From positions 186,001-250,000 of the forward strand of contig NZ_KB908059.1 of the NCBI RefSeq assembly GCF_000382325.1: a DNA stretch of 64,000 nucleotides, given 5' to 3'. Positions 42,337-50,982 of this stretch are shown piece by piece. The notes under the pieces were generated by a model. That model was given only the letters and a program-made list of their open reading frames with translations, was not told the origin of the DNA and did no database searches. A program made the translations under genes and the position numbers. Each line of letters starts with the position of its first letter. Position 1 is the stretch's first letter. The DNA comes from Woodsholea maritima DSM 17123. Its GTDB lineage: Bacteria; Pseudomonadota; Alphaproteobacteria; Caulobacterales; Maricaulaceae.

Positions 42337-43377
42337 ATGAGTGATAGCCCCCAAGCCGATCAGGAAGGTGATCTCGCCCATCCGCGCACCGTCTATGATC
42401 TCTTTGGACAAGATGAAGCGGAGCGCCAAATCGCTGAGGCGATCGCCACCGACCGCATGCATCATGCCTGGATGATTACCGGGCCGAAAGGCCTGGGTAA
42501 AGCCACGCTGGCCTATCGCATTGCCCGGCGAATTTTGGGGGCCAAGCCCCTTGCTGATAGCCCGCTGGCGAGCGATCCTAGTGATCCGGTTTGCCACCAG
42601 ATCGAAGCCCTATCGCATCCGGATTTTCTGCTTCTACGCCGACCCTATGATGAGAAAACCAAGAAAATCAAAACCGTTTTGACGGTGGATGAGGTGCGCC
42701 GTGCGCCGGATTTCTTCTCGCGCAGTGCCAGTCGTGGCGGCTGGCGCGTGGTGATTGTCGATTGCGCCGATGACATGAATGTCAATTCCGCCAATGCCTT
42801 ACTGAAGACTCTTGAAGAGCCACCGCATAAAGGCCTTCTCCTGCTCGTCGTGCATGCGCCGGGGCGTTTACCGACCACTATTCGCTCGCGCTGTCGTAAA
42901 TTGATGCTGCGCAGCCCTGAGGCGGGAGATACCCAAGCCTGGCTAGAGCGTGAACACCATCTCGATCCAGAGACGGCGGCTGCGGCCACGCGTTTGGCTC
43001 AAGGGGCACCGGGGCGCGCCCTGATGCTGGCCCGCAGCGATGCCGCCAAGGTGAAAGCAAATCTTGATCAAATCCTCTCAGGCCTGCCCCATCTCAACCG
43101 CGCGGGTCTGCAATCCTTGGCCGGGCAGATGAGCCGCAAGGGCCAAGAGGGTGTCTGGGCGATTGTGATGAATTTCCTGGTGGATTACGCCAATGATCAT
43201 GCCCGAACCGCGGCGAATTCCAATCGCTTGAGCACGGCGGGCGAATGGGCGCAATGTGCCGATGATCTGCATCTGTTACGCATTCAAAGTGAAACCATCC
43301 ACCTGGACGCCAAACAGACTTTGTTTAGCGCCTTTGATCTTTTAGAAAAGACCGCCCGCGCGGCTGAACCCACCTAA
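42337..43377 (+). CDS. holB: DNA polymerase III subunit delta'
   Basis: Delta' is part of the clamp loader that puts the beta clamp on DNA. The 346-residue protein has an AAA+ domain with ITGPKGLGKATLAYRIARR, where the P-loop Ser/Thr is Ala, consistent with a subunit that does not hydrolyse ATP. VVIVDCADDMNVNSANALLKTLEEPP carries the sensor-1 region, followed by TTIRSRCRKLML. It follows tmk by 9 bases and precedes tatD by 15. The metG gene that often lies between holB and tatD is absent. Confidence 0.95.
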   Translation: MSDSPQADQEGDLAHPRTVYDLFGQDEAERQIAEAIATDRMHHAWMITGPKGLGKATLAYRIARRILGAKPLADSPLASDPSDPVCHQIEALSHPDFLLLRRPYDEKTKKIKTVLTVDEVRRAPDFFSRSASRGGWRVVIVDCADDMNVNSANALLKTLEEPPHKGLLLLVVHAPGRLPTTIRSRCRKLMLRSPEAGDTQAWLEREHHLDPETAAAATRLAQGAPGRALMLARSDAAKVKANLDQILSGLPHLNRAGLQSLAGQMSRKGQEGVWAIVMNFLVDYANDHARTAANSNRLSTAGEWAQCADDLHLLRIQSETIHLDAKQTLFSAFDLLEKTARAAEPT

Positions 43378-43392
43378 CGTAAAGTCTTAGTC

Positions 43393-44172
43393 ATGCTCAT
43401 CGACAGTCATATCAATATTCACGGCGAAGATTATGCTGAGGATCTAGACGCGGTTTTGGATCGCGCCCGCGCCGCCGGGGTTAGTCCGATGATCGCGATA
43501 TGCTGTCGCCTCAGCGATTTCGCGGCCGTATCCGCGATTGCTGAACGCCATGATGATCTATATTGCACGATCGGGGCTCATCCCCATCATGCCAAGGATC
43601 GCCCGGACATCACCCCCGAAGCCCTGATCGAGATTGCCCAGCATCCCAAAGTCATTGCCTTTGGGGAGACGGGGCTGGACCTCTATTATAATCACAGCCC
43701 ATTGGAAGAGCAGCTTTCCAGTCTGAAAGCCCATATCGAGGCGGCCCGGCGCATGGATTATCCGCTTATTCTACATTGCCGAGATGCCGATGAGATCATG
43801 GCCGATCTGTTGGAAGAGGAAATGGGGAAGGGGGCCTTCCGCTTCCTCCTCCATTGTTATACGGGTGGACCAGAACTGGCCCGACGCGCCGCCCAGCTGG
43901 GTGGGTATTTCAGCGCCTCTGGCATTATTACTTTTAAAAAGGCCGATGATGTGCGCGAGGTCTTTCGTACCATCGTGCCTGATGATCGGGTGATTGTTGA
44001 AACCGATTGCCCTTATTTAGCGCCCATGCCTTATCGTGGTCGTAGAAACGAACCCAGCTATTTGCCTCATGTCGCCGAAAAGCTTGCTGAGGTGAAGGGC
44101 TGGCGCATTGAAGAGACCCATCAAAAAACCACTGAGGCGTGTTTGCGGCTCTTCAACACGATCAAGGTCTAG
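43393..44172 (+). CDS. tatD: TatD-family hydrolase
   Basis: TatD proteins are metal-dependent nucleases or hydrolases with a TIM barrel. 259 residues. Metal ligands visible are His in MLIDSH, Glu in FGETGLDLYY, His in ILHCRDADE, His in LLHCYTGG and Asp in VETDCPYLAP. The usual N-terminal HxH (DSHCHL) reads DSHIN, so the second His is Asn. The rest of the site is intact. It lies after holB and before the metallo-beta-lactamase-fold gene, a common alphaproteobacterial arrangement. No strong Shine-Dalgarno is seen, which is usual for tightly packed genes. Confidence 0.93.
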   Translation: MLIDSHINIHGEDYAEDLDAVLDRARAAGVSPMIAICCRLSDFAAVSAIAERHDDLYCTIGAHPHHAKDRPDITPEALIEIAQHPKVIAFGETGLDLYYNHSPLEEQLSSLKAHIEAARRMDYPLILHCRDADEIMADLLEEEMGKGAFRFLLHCYTGGPELARRAAQLGGYFSASGIITFKKADDVREVFRTIVPDDRVIVETDCPYLAPMPYRGRRNEPSYLPHVAEKLAEVKGWRIEETHQKTTEACLRLFNTIKV

Positions 44173-44180
44173 GCCACGCG

Positions 44181-45011
44181 ATGGCGCTCTATCGCTATAC
44201 GATTTTGGGCTGTGGATCTTCAGGCGGTGTACCGCGCGCGGATGGGGATTGGGGCGTTTGTGATCCCAGCAATCCGAAAAACCGCCGTTTAAGGTGTTCG
44301 TTATTGATTGAGCGCGGCGATGATCTCGACGCTGTGGAAAACGGGGACAAAGTCACGCGCCTGCTGGTCGACACCTCACCGGATTTTCGCCAGCAATGGT
44401 TGAATGTTGGATCACCTGCGCTTCATGGCATCTTCTATACCCATGATCATGCCGATCAAACCCATGGCATTGATGATGTGCGCGCGCTGGTCTATCGCCA
44501 GCACATTCGCTTTCCCGCCTGGATGAATGACGAAACCCATCAGCGCCTGACGCGCCGGTTCTCCTATATATTTGAAGCGCCTGCTCATTCGCTTTATCCG
44601 CCACTTCTCGACGCGAAAAAATTGCCTGAACGCGGTGAGGTTTTATTATGTGAGGGCCCAGGTGGACCCATCACAGCGCGGGTCTTTCCGGTGGAGCATG
44701 GCCGTGTGACCTGTGCAGCCTTGGTGGTTGGGGGCATGGCCTATACCCCGGATGTCAGCGCCATTGCGCCAGAGGACTTATCCACAGTATCGGGGATAAG
44801 TCTGTGGATTGTGGATTGTTTGAAGAACACACCCCATCCCACCCATGCGCATTTTCAACAGGTTATGGACTGGCGCGATGCGGTTAGGCCAGCGCGCATG
44901 GCGCTGACCAATTTGCATACCGACCACGATTATGAGGCTTTACGCGCCCAATGCCCGCCGGGTGTTGAGCCGGTCTATGATGGCTGGCAGGGGGTTAGTC
45001 TGTCTGATTAG
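44181..45011 (+). CDS. Metallo-beta-lactamase-fold hydrolase (PhnP-like)
   Basis: This 276-residue protein has the signature THDHADQTHG (HxHxDH) and opens with LGCGSSGGVPRADGDWGVCD, as in PhnP and related phosphodiesterases. These hydrolyse cyclic nucleotide or cyclic phosphate esters, but the substrate here is not known. I chose ATG at 44181, 8 bases after tatD; the longer frame to 44139 would overlap tatD. It ends the dac-tmk-holB-tatD group. The coding sequence includes a cluster of DnaA-box-like sites near 44778-44817, and its end overlaps the convergent secreted protein by 17 bases. Confidence 0.88.
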   Translation: MALYRYTILGCGSSGGVPRADGDWGVCDPSNPKNRRLRCSLLIERGDDLDAVENGDKVTRLLVDTSPDFRQQWLNVGSPALHGIFYTHDHADQTHGIDDVRALVYRQHIRFPAWMNDETHQRLTRRFSYIFEAPAHSLYPPLLDAKKLPERGEVLLCEGPGGPITARVFPVEHGRVTCAALVVGGMAYTPDVSAIAPEDLSTVSGISLWIVDCLKNTPHPTHAHFQQVMDWRDAVRPARMALTNLHTDHDYEALRAQCPPGVEPVYDGWQGVSLSD

Positions 45012-46125
45012 GCAGATAAGGACGAACCTTGACATCAGCGTCTGGATCGAGGCGCGCGGCCAAGCCCCAGCCATTGGCACGATCTGCCACTGTGAAGGTC
45101 AGCACATTCTCGCCCGCGCGTAAGGGTAAGAACAGGGTCTGAGTGTTGATATCAAAATCCCCTCTAAACAGGGTCTGCGCATTTTTAGCCCGAAAACTGT
45201 TATTTAGCTCAACCAGATCCTGACCATTCAGCGCAATACGCGCCATGTCACTGACATCAAAATTCAGCCTAACGGTTTGATCGCTTTCACTCGTCACAAT
45301 CACACCGGCCGTTACGACATCTACGCCATTGGCTTCAAAATTTCCGCCCTGGGCTTTTGCGCGATAACGCGAGATCAACACCGTGCCATTGGCTTCGCTC
45401 TCAACCTGATCCCAGGATGTGGCGCTCACGGCCTCAAAACCTGTGAAGGGGTGTGCGTTCGAAAGACCCCATTGCGTAATCAAACCAGCCCTCTCGATGG
45501 GCTCGGCACTTATATTGTTCAGCACGACGGGGCTGGGATCAAAGCTGACATTGGAAAAGCACGCGCCAAACAAGGAACGCAAACCCAAACCTTCACCATC
45601 ACCGCGCAAGATCAGTTCGGCAATATCGAGATGCTCAACACCATGATCGGTGTGGACGCTCGCGCGGGCTTGGCGCTCATTAAACTCAACCTCAAAGCCA
45701 ATCCAATCAGCTTGGCCGAAATTGATTTGGGCTTGGTGATTGGGGAATAACTGCCAATGGCTTTCTCCCTTGATTTGAGGGGTATATTGAACGCTATCTT
45801 CCAGGCCTGACTTATGAATACGCAGATAGACATCTTCATTATTATCGCCATCGCTGGCATGGAAAACCAGATTAGCAAACTGGCGCGCACGGGAATTATA
45901 GATATCTGCGCGTAAACGCCCTTGACCGCCCGCCTGATCATTGATCAACGCCACGCCGGAAAAACACATCGCATCGCGTCCGGCAAGGGTCTCGAAACGC
46001 ACATCCCGCGCGCCAGATAGATCCAAGTTTTCCGCGTTTAACGCAATGTTGTGGGGCTGAGCCAGGGCTGAAGGCGATACCATCAAAGCAATGAGGCAGG
46101 GTATAAGACGAAGCCGAAGAGACAT
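44995..46125 (-). CDS. Secreted protein of unknown function
   Basis: I do not recognise this 376-residue protein. It has a signal peptide (LIPCLIALMVSPSALAQ) and is otherwise rich in beta-strand patterns and polar residues: an N-terminal half with a laminin-G/concanavalin-like look (LVFHASDGDNNEDVYLRIHKSG) and a C-terminal sandwich-like domain ending in LRAGENVLTFTVADRANGWG. It follows an AraC regulator by 28 bases, so the two are likely one operon. It may be a carbohydrate-binding or surface protein; that is inference. I took ATG 46125; the ORF extends to 46239 but overlaps the regulator. It overlaps the MBL gene end by 17 bases. Confidence 0.6.
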   Translation of the reverse strand: MSLRLRLIPCLIALMVSPSALAQPHNIALNAENLDLSGARDVRFETLAGRDAMCFSGVALINDQAGGQGRLRADIYNSRARQFANLVFHASDGDNNEDVYLRIHKSGLEDSVQYTPQIKGESHWQLFPNHQAQINFGQADWIGFEVEFNERQARASVHTDHGVEHLDIAELILRGDGEGLGLRSLFGACFSNVSFDPSPVVLNNISAEPIERAGLITQWGLSNAHPFTGFEAVSATSWDQVESEANGTVLISRYRAKAQGGNFEANGVDVVTAGVIVTSESDQTVRLNFDVSDMARIALNGQDLVELNNSFRAKNAQTLFRGDFDINTQTLFLPLRAGENVLTFTVADRANGWGLAARLDPDADVKVRPYLPNQTD

Positions 46126-46153
46126 GGCAGAAACTTTCAATCGTGGATAGAGA

Positions 46154-46993
46154 TCACATGATAGCCGTGCCGCCGGCTTTATTCTTGGAAAAATCGGACA
46201 CGCCATGGCGACGTTCATGCGCGGCCTGGCGTGGCGCAACCCCTATCCAATGGGCAAATTCCCGGTTCAGATGGGCTTGATCGCTTAAGCCAAAATCTAA
46301 CGCGCGCATGGCCCAGCTTTTCGCTGGATTGAGATCGAGATCCTTCAAAAGCGCGTTAAATCGCAACAATCTTGCGTAGGCTTTGGGACCAATCCCCAGG
46401 CGCGCAGTAAAGTCACGGTGCAGGCCCCGTTCACAGACCTCAAAGTGTGCGGCCAGGGCCTTGATAGGCGCTTGGCCGCCATCCAGACGCATAAATTCAG
46501 CTATCTTATTGTTTTTACTTGACTTAATGGCGGTGTTGTGATTTGATAGGGATGAAAGAACTGCTTGGGCCATATCAGCAAGCAGGCCAGGGGCATCAAA
46601 GCCTTGTTGCGCCTTGTTGAGAATGGGCCATGCCCAATCGCTCTCAACCAAGCTAGTATCGGTCAGAGAGATAAATGCGTCCATCACCTCATCACTGCGT
46701 AGATTGAACAGCGCGATGAGGGCCTCTGGCGCGAGCGCCAAACCTATCAGCTCCACACCTTGATCTGGCTGATAGATATGCGCCTTCAAGCGCGGACCCA
46801 TTAGTCCGAATTCCAGCTTAGACACATCACCCGATGGTACCCAATGACGAACAATCACCAGGCTTGCATACCAATACGGCGCCACGCGATGGGCTTGAGC
46901 CTTATGTAAGCGTGAGCCCTGGACCCACGCCTCTAGAATAAAGGGCGATCGCGTAGAAAAATTCAGCTCTTTATAATCACGGACCTGGCGCAT
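46154..46993 (-). CDS. AraC-family transcription regulator
   Basis: This 279-residue protein has an N-terminal sensor domain (AHRVAPYWYASLVIVRHW, FELGLMGPR-like) and a C-terminal AraC DNA-binding domain with two helix-turn-helix motifs: IKALAAHFEVCERGLHRDFTARLGIGPKAY and ALDFGLSDQAHLNREFAHWIGVAPRQ. It probably controls itself and the secreted protein that follows 28 bases later. Its relation to the hydroxylase-oxoamine cassette upstream is unknown. Those genes run in the same direction on the minus strand, with a 125-base gap before the regulator. Confidence 0.88.
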   Translation of the reverse strand: MRQVRDYKELNFSTRSPFILEAWVQGSRLHKAQAHRVAPYWYASLVIVRHWVPSGDVSKLEFGLMGPRLKAHIYQPDQGVELIGLALAPEALIALFNLRSDEVMDAFISLTDTSLVESDWAWPILNKAQQGFDAPGLLADMAQAVLSSLSNHNTAIKSSKNNKIAEFMRLDGGQAPIKALAAHFEVCERGLHRDFTARLGIGPKAYARLLRFNALLKDLDLNPAKSWAMRALDFGLSDQAHLNREFAHWIGVAPRQAAHERRHGVSDFSKNKAGGTAIM

Positions 46994-47118
46994 AGTTTGA
47001 CATTATCAAAGCCCCATGGCCCTTTGCAAATAACAGTGTTGTTAGACATAATTTCTCATAAGATATATTATCAGACACATAACGATGGGAGCCTACTTTG
47101 CAGCCGATACAATTATAT

Positions 47119-48363
47119 TTAAGCGCCATCCTGCTCCCAAGGTAAGCCTAAGCCCAGGATAAGCTTACCAGCCAACACTTCAGACGTGGCATTCGCCGGG
47201 CCCTGAAGGCGACCCGCGAAAGCATCGCGCAAAAAGCGCTCGACCGCATGACCGCGGCAATAGGCTTGCCCACCGCATAAATCCAACGCTTGAACAGCTA
47301 GCGCTTCAGCGGTTTGTGAGGCGACGACTTTCAAGCCGACCAGATCAATGAATTGCTCATCGTCGGACTGGCTAATCACATCAAAGAATTGGCCATTCTG
47401 ACGCGCATGATCCAAAAATTGCTCAACCTCATCGCACACTTGTGCTGTGCGCTGTAGCCACGCCGACAAAGACGATAGCTGAAAGCGCATGTGCGCGATC
47501 TTGGCTTGAACGGTTTCGTGCTCGCTGAGGGTCAAATTATTATCGCTGAACCGACGTTTTTGAACATGATCACAGGCGATATCATAACACCGCCGGGCAA
47601 TACCGTAATAGACCGCAGCCAGCCCCAGCATATAGGGCGGATAGGAATAGGCCATCAGCATCGCAAAAGACGCCTCAGGGTCACCAAAAATGTAATCGCT
47701 CGATAGGCCCTTGATATTGAACGTCATCGGAGCACTGGAACTGCCCCGCATACCTAAGGAATCCATAGCCTTTTTCGCCTCGATACCCGGCGTTGTGGCT
47801 GGCACCAGTGAAAGCACCAACTCATTCGAGCTGGCAAGCTCACCATCACGGACCGCGACAATATAATAATCAGCAACGCCCGCACTCGTCACAATGGACT
47901 TCACGGCATTGAAGGAAATGGCATCGCCCTCACGCACACCAAAGCTCGACATATGCCACAGCTTATTACCTGTACCGGGTTCGCTCATGGGAAAGGCGCA
48001 GATCTTACCTTCGCTCAAAATCTCACGCACTAAAGCCGTTTGAGCCTCGCTTGAGGCTTGGCGACATATGAAGGGCATGGCGCAGAGATGCATGCACAGG
48101 ATCTGCGCCGTTGCAGGGGAATGCTGCGCGATTTCAGAGAGTAAGATGACAAGGCCAGCATGCCCTGCCCCCATACCCCCAAAGCTTTGCGGGCTATTGA
48201 CGGCCATGACGCCACTTTGATGTATGTACTGGATAACTTCAGCGGGAAAGTGACTATCGCGATCAGCCTGATCGATAATGCTTTGAAGGTTATCAGATTT
48301 GAGGCCGACTAAAGCCTCTTTGATTTGCTCAGACATGCTGGCGAAACGGTCAAAGTCAAACAT
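47119..48363 (-). CDS. Acyl-CoA dehydrogenase-like flavoprotein
   Basis: This 414-residue protein has the acyl-CoA dehydrogenase fold (N-terminal helical domain, central beta domain with FPMSEPGTGN, C-terminal helices with DLCGGQAYCRGHAVERFLRDAF). The C-terminal catalytic-base region reads GRLQGPANATSE where a Glu is normally found in YEGT, so the usual base may be missing. It could act on an acyl carrier or a lipid intermediate. It lies 39 bases after an oxoamine synthase gene on the same strand, in a likely three-gene cassette. G+C looks lower than in flanking genes. Confidence 0.78.
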   Translation of the reverse strand: MFDFDRFASMSEQIKEALVGLKSDNLQSIIDQADRDSHFPAEVIQYIHQSGVMAVNSPQSFGGMGAGHAGLVILLSEIAQHSPATAQILCMHLCAMPFICRQASSEAQTALVREILSEGKICAFPMSEPGTGNKLWHMSSFGVREGDAISFNAVKSIVTSAGVADYYIVAVRDGELASSNELVLSLVPATTPGIEAKKAMDSLGMRGSSSAPMTFNIKGLSSDYIFGDPEASFAMLMAYSYPPYMLGLAAVYYGIARRCYDIACDHVQKRRFSDNNLTLSEHETVQAKIAHMRFQLSSLSAWLQRTAQVCDEVEQFLDHARQNGQFFDVISQSDDEQFIDLVGLKVVASQTAEALAVQALDLCGGQAYCRGHAVERFLRDAFAGRLQGPANATSEVLAGKLILGLGLPWEQDGA

Positions 48364-48402
48364 AATTCACCCCACCCTTAAAAGGTTAGACCTCTGAAAG
48401 AA

Positions 48403-49590
48403 CTAGAATTTCGCAAGCGCCTGAAGGACAACATCAGCCGCAAAATCGAGATCTGCAAGGGTGTGATCAGCCGTAACCGTGGCGCGCAGGCGTGACTTGC
48501 CTAATGGAACCAGCGGGAATGGAACAGCAACCAAATACACCCCATTTTCAAAACAATAATTTGAGGCTTTCAGGCTACGCTTCGCATCACCAAACATGAT
48601 CGGTGTAATCGGCGTTTTGGTCCCGGCGAGATCTGCACCGCCGTCAAGTAGGCGCTCATGAAAATGATGGGTGTTTTCCCATAACCGTTTGATGGCGCTA
48701 TTGTCTTTCATCATGACTTCAAAGGCTGACTTCATCACCGCAACATTGAACGGTGCCAAAGAGCCGGAGAAAATATAGCTGCGCGCATTATGTTTGAGGT
48801 AATCCCCCAATTCGACCGAGCCGCTAGCATAGCCCCCAGTTCCGGGGATGGCTTTGCTCAAGACCCCCGTAATAACGTCAATATCACCAGGGCGAAGATT
48901 GAAGTATTCGGTAATACCCATCCCATACTCACCGAGCACACCTAAAGAGTGGGCCTCATCCACCAAGAGAATGGCTTTGTAGTCATCACAAATTTTGCAA
49001 AGCTGAGGGATAGGTGCGATATCTCCATCCATAGAAAAGACCGCATCAACAATAACGAGGCGATTTTTATATTCGCTAGTATTCTTTAGTTTTTCAACCA
49101 AGTCTTCAATATTATTGTGCTTGAAGATGACGAATTCAGCACCTGACAGTTTGCAGCCATCAACAATACTGGCGTGGTTCAGCTCGTCACCTAGTATAAT
49201 ATCCCCTTCCCCGACTAAGGCCGAGATCGTGGAGAAATTGGCCTGAAAGCCTGAGGGAAAAAGCGTCGTACTCGCCGAGCGATTGCTGGCTGAGATGATG
49301 GTTTCTAACTCTTCATGAAGGGTTGTCGTGCCGCAATTGGGGCGCGTGCCATGCGTACCTAAGCCAAACTGCTCAAGGGCATAACGCGATTTCGTCATCA
49401 CCTCGGCATTCTTGATGAAGCCCATATAGGAATAACCCGCGAGCATCAAAAGGTCACTATTGCCCAAGCGTACCCGGCCATTATCCAGATAGGCATCAAC
49501 AGGCGCATTCCAGCGATATGTGCCCATGGCGCGCGACTTATCAGCGAGATTGCTGACGTAAGATTTAGGATACTCAAAGTGTTCACGCAT
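48403..49590 (-). CDS. Alpha-oxoamine synthase-family PLP enzyme
   Basis: This 395-residue enzyme belongs to the family of 8-amino-7-oxononanoate synthase, 2-amino-3-ketobutyrate ligase, serine palmitoyltransferase and CqsA. These condense an acyl thioester with an amino acid. Landmarks: FGLGTHGTRPNCGTTTLHEELE, DELNHASIVDGCKLSGA, VIVDAVFSMDGDIAP, LLVDEAHSLGVLG, and the PLP lysine in GVLSKAIPGTGGY. It is not clearly BioF. The neighbours (fatty-acid hydroxylase and acyl-CoA dehydrogenase) suggest it makes a lipid or a signal of the CqsA kind. G+C is low (23 of 60 in 49021-49080). Confidence 0.85.
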   Translation of the reverse strand: MREHFEYPKSYVSNLADKSRAMGTYRWNAPVDAYLDNGRVRLGNSDLLMLAGYSYMGFIKNAEVMTKSRYALEQFGLGTHGTRPNCGTTTLHEELETIISASNRSASTTLFPSGFQANFSTISALVGEGDIILGDELNHASIVDGCKLSGAEFVIFKHNNIEDLVEKLKNTSEYKNRLVIVDAVFSMDGDIAPIPQLCKICDDYKAILLVDEAHSLGVLGEYGMGITEYFNLRPGDIDVITGVLSKAIPGTGGYASGSVELGDYLKHNARSYIFSGSLAPFNVAVMKSAFEVMMKDNSAIKRLWENTHHFHERLLDGGADLAGTKTPITPIMFGDAKRSLKASNYCFENGVYLVAVPFPLVPLGKSRLRATVTADHTLADLDFAADVVLQALAKF

Positions 49591-49753
49591 ATCAATTCAC
49601 CCAAAATAGAGATTCAACATGAAACGTGCTATAGTTAAAATCCAACCGCACTATTCATGTTATTATTTTATTGAGTAGCACATGATATCAATTTCCTCAT
49701 CTTTATATTTGAGAACCTTTTGTGACACTTGCATGCAATTCCCTACAGTCAAA

Positions 49754-50644
49754 CTAGAAACGCGCTGAATTCTTTATGTCCTGTACCTCTATCCTTGGAT
49801 CGATAACATCGGTGGGGCCGCCATGATGACGTGCGTCGTCTTTTGAGGGCTGAAAAGGACCAAAAACCGGCCACCATAATTGCTGCCACCAGGTCAGCTG
49901 TTCGTTCTTAATCGTGCCATAGCGCTCAGGCAGCGCATCATGAAGGCGGGTCGCCGTGCCAAATAGATGATCCCAAAGGGCAAGTGTTTGGCCGTAATTA
50001 CCAAACGGAACGCTGTTCTCGCCGACCCCATGATGGCCGCGATGCAGTGAGGGGGTGTTGAAGAGGCTCTCAACCCCGGCCATTATCTTACGCCCGATCG
50101 GATGGCGATAGAGCGCACAATCTGCAGTTAGGCCGGTGTGAATATAAAGATTATGAAGCCCAACAATGAGGGTCGCCAGCACCACCATGGGCCCTAATCC
50201 GAGATAGGTCATGATCCCCATCCACCAAAACCCTGGCATAAAGAGAAACCAGACAAAGCTCTCGCGAAATGCAATCGTGGTCTGATAGCGCTCTGCCGTA
50301 TGGTGGGTACGATGCATGGGCCACATCCAATCACGCTCATGGGCAACGCGGTGATACCAATAATGAAGGAAATCGTCCGGGATAAAGACCATGAAGAACG
50401 CAATCCATGCTGGCATCGCTGCAAGGGCACCTGCGAAATGTGGCAAGGCCACGCTCATCAGTGTAAAGGCGATTACAATTGCTAGTGGCTTGATAATAAT
50501 TGCCAATTGCGTGATGGCGATAAGGTCTATCGCCCAATCACTCAGCGTTTTACCCTTTGCCTTATGCAGGCCCGTGGCAAATTCCATGGCGATCAGCAAG
50601 ATATAGGTCGCGACGAGCCAGATCGTTGATGCTTGTTCACCCAT
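49754..50644 (-). CDS. Membrane fatty-acid hydroxylase / sterol desaturase family
   Basis: This 296-residue di-iron membrane enzyme has several hydrophobic helices and the histidine clusters HYWYHR, HRTHH and HRGHH that bind the two irons. Members hydroxylate fatty acyl or sterol chains. It starts the cassette, 163 bases before the oxoamine synthase gene. An in-frame GTG lies at 50650, with ATG at 50644; the upstream GGTAGGG fits either. The gene pair suggests a hydroxylated fatty acyl chain is condensed to an amino acid, giving a hydroxy-lipid, but this is inference. Substrate unknown. Confidence 0.88.
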   Translation of the reverse strand: MGEQASTIWLVATYILLIAMEFATGLHKAKGKTLSDWAIDLIAITQLAIIIKPLAIVIAFTLMSVALPHFAGALAAMPAWIAFFMVFIPDDFLHYWYHRVAHERDWMWPMHRTHHTAERYQTTIAFRESFVWFLFMPGFWWMGIMTYLGLGPMVVLATLIVGLHNLYIHTGLTADCALYRHPIGRKIMAGVESLFNTPSLHRGHHGVGENSVPFGNYGQTLALWDHLFGTATRLHDALPERYGTIKNEQLTWWQQLWWPVFGPFQPSKDDARHHGGPTDVIDPRIEVQDIKNSARF

Positions 50645-50982
50645 CCCCACCCTACCTTGACTTTACGCAAACAAAGCGAGCGCGATAAAGCATCACATTC
50701 ACCTTGCAATATCCCCTTTGGGTTGTATCGCGAGGTAGCATGATCAGCCAAAGCTGTGCTTGACAGTTTTATCATTTTTTTATGAATGACCAGACCAGTA
50801 AAATTCAATTCATGAAAAACTCTTCACTATACAGAATGCTTTTAAGCTAAGTATTTATAATGCATTTAGATGAAGGGGCCAACTATATGAGCGTTTTATA
50901 CTTTATAAGCCACTGAAGCACAGCCCTTGTCGATAACTTCGACGCGCTCTAATGTGCCGCCACCTCGAAAAAAGGCCCCCTC
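50645..50982. other. Divergent intergenic region, hydroxylase and mazG
   Basis: This AT-rich stretch of 338 bases holds the promoters of the minus-strand cassette and of mazG. I see no clear operator or RNA gene. A 9-codon open frame at 50887-50916 is preceded by AAGGGG but is too short to call. Confidence 0.55.

Noticed and set aside
50887-50916. 9-codon frame upstream of mazG that might be a leader peptide
   Set aside because: It has no run of a particular amino acid and no attenuator hairpin near it.
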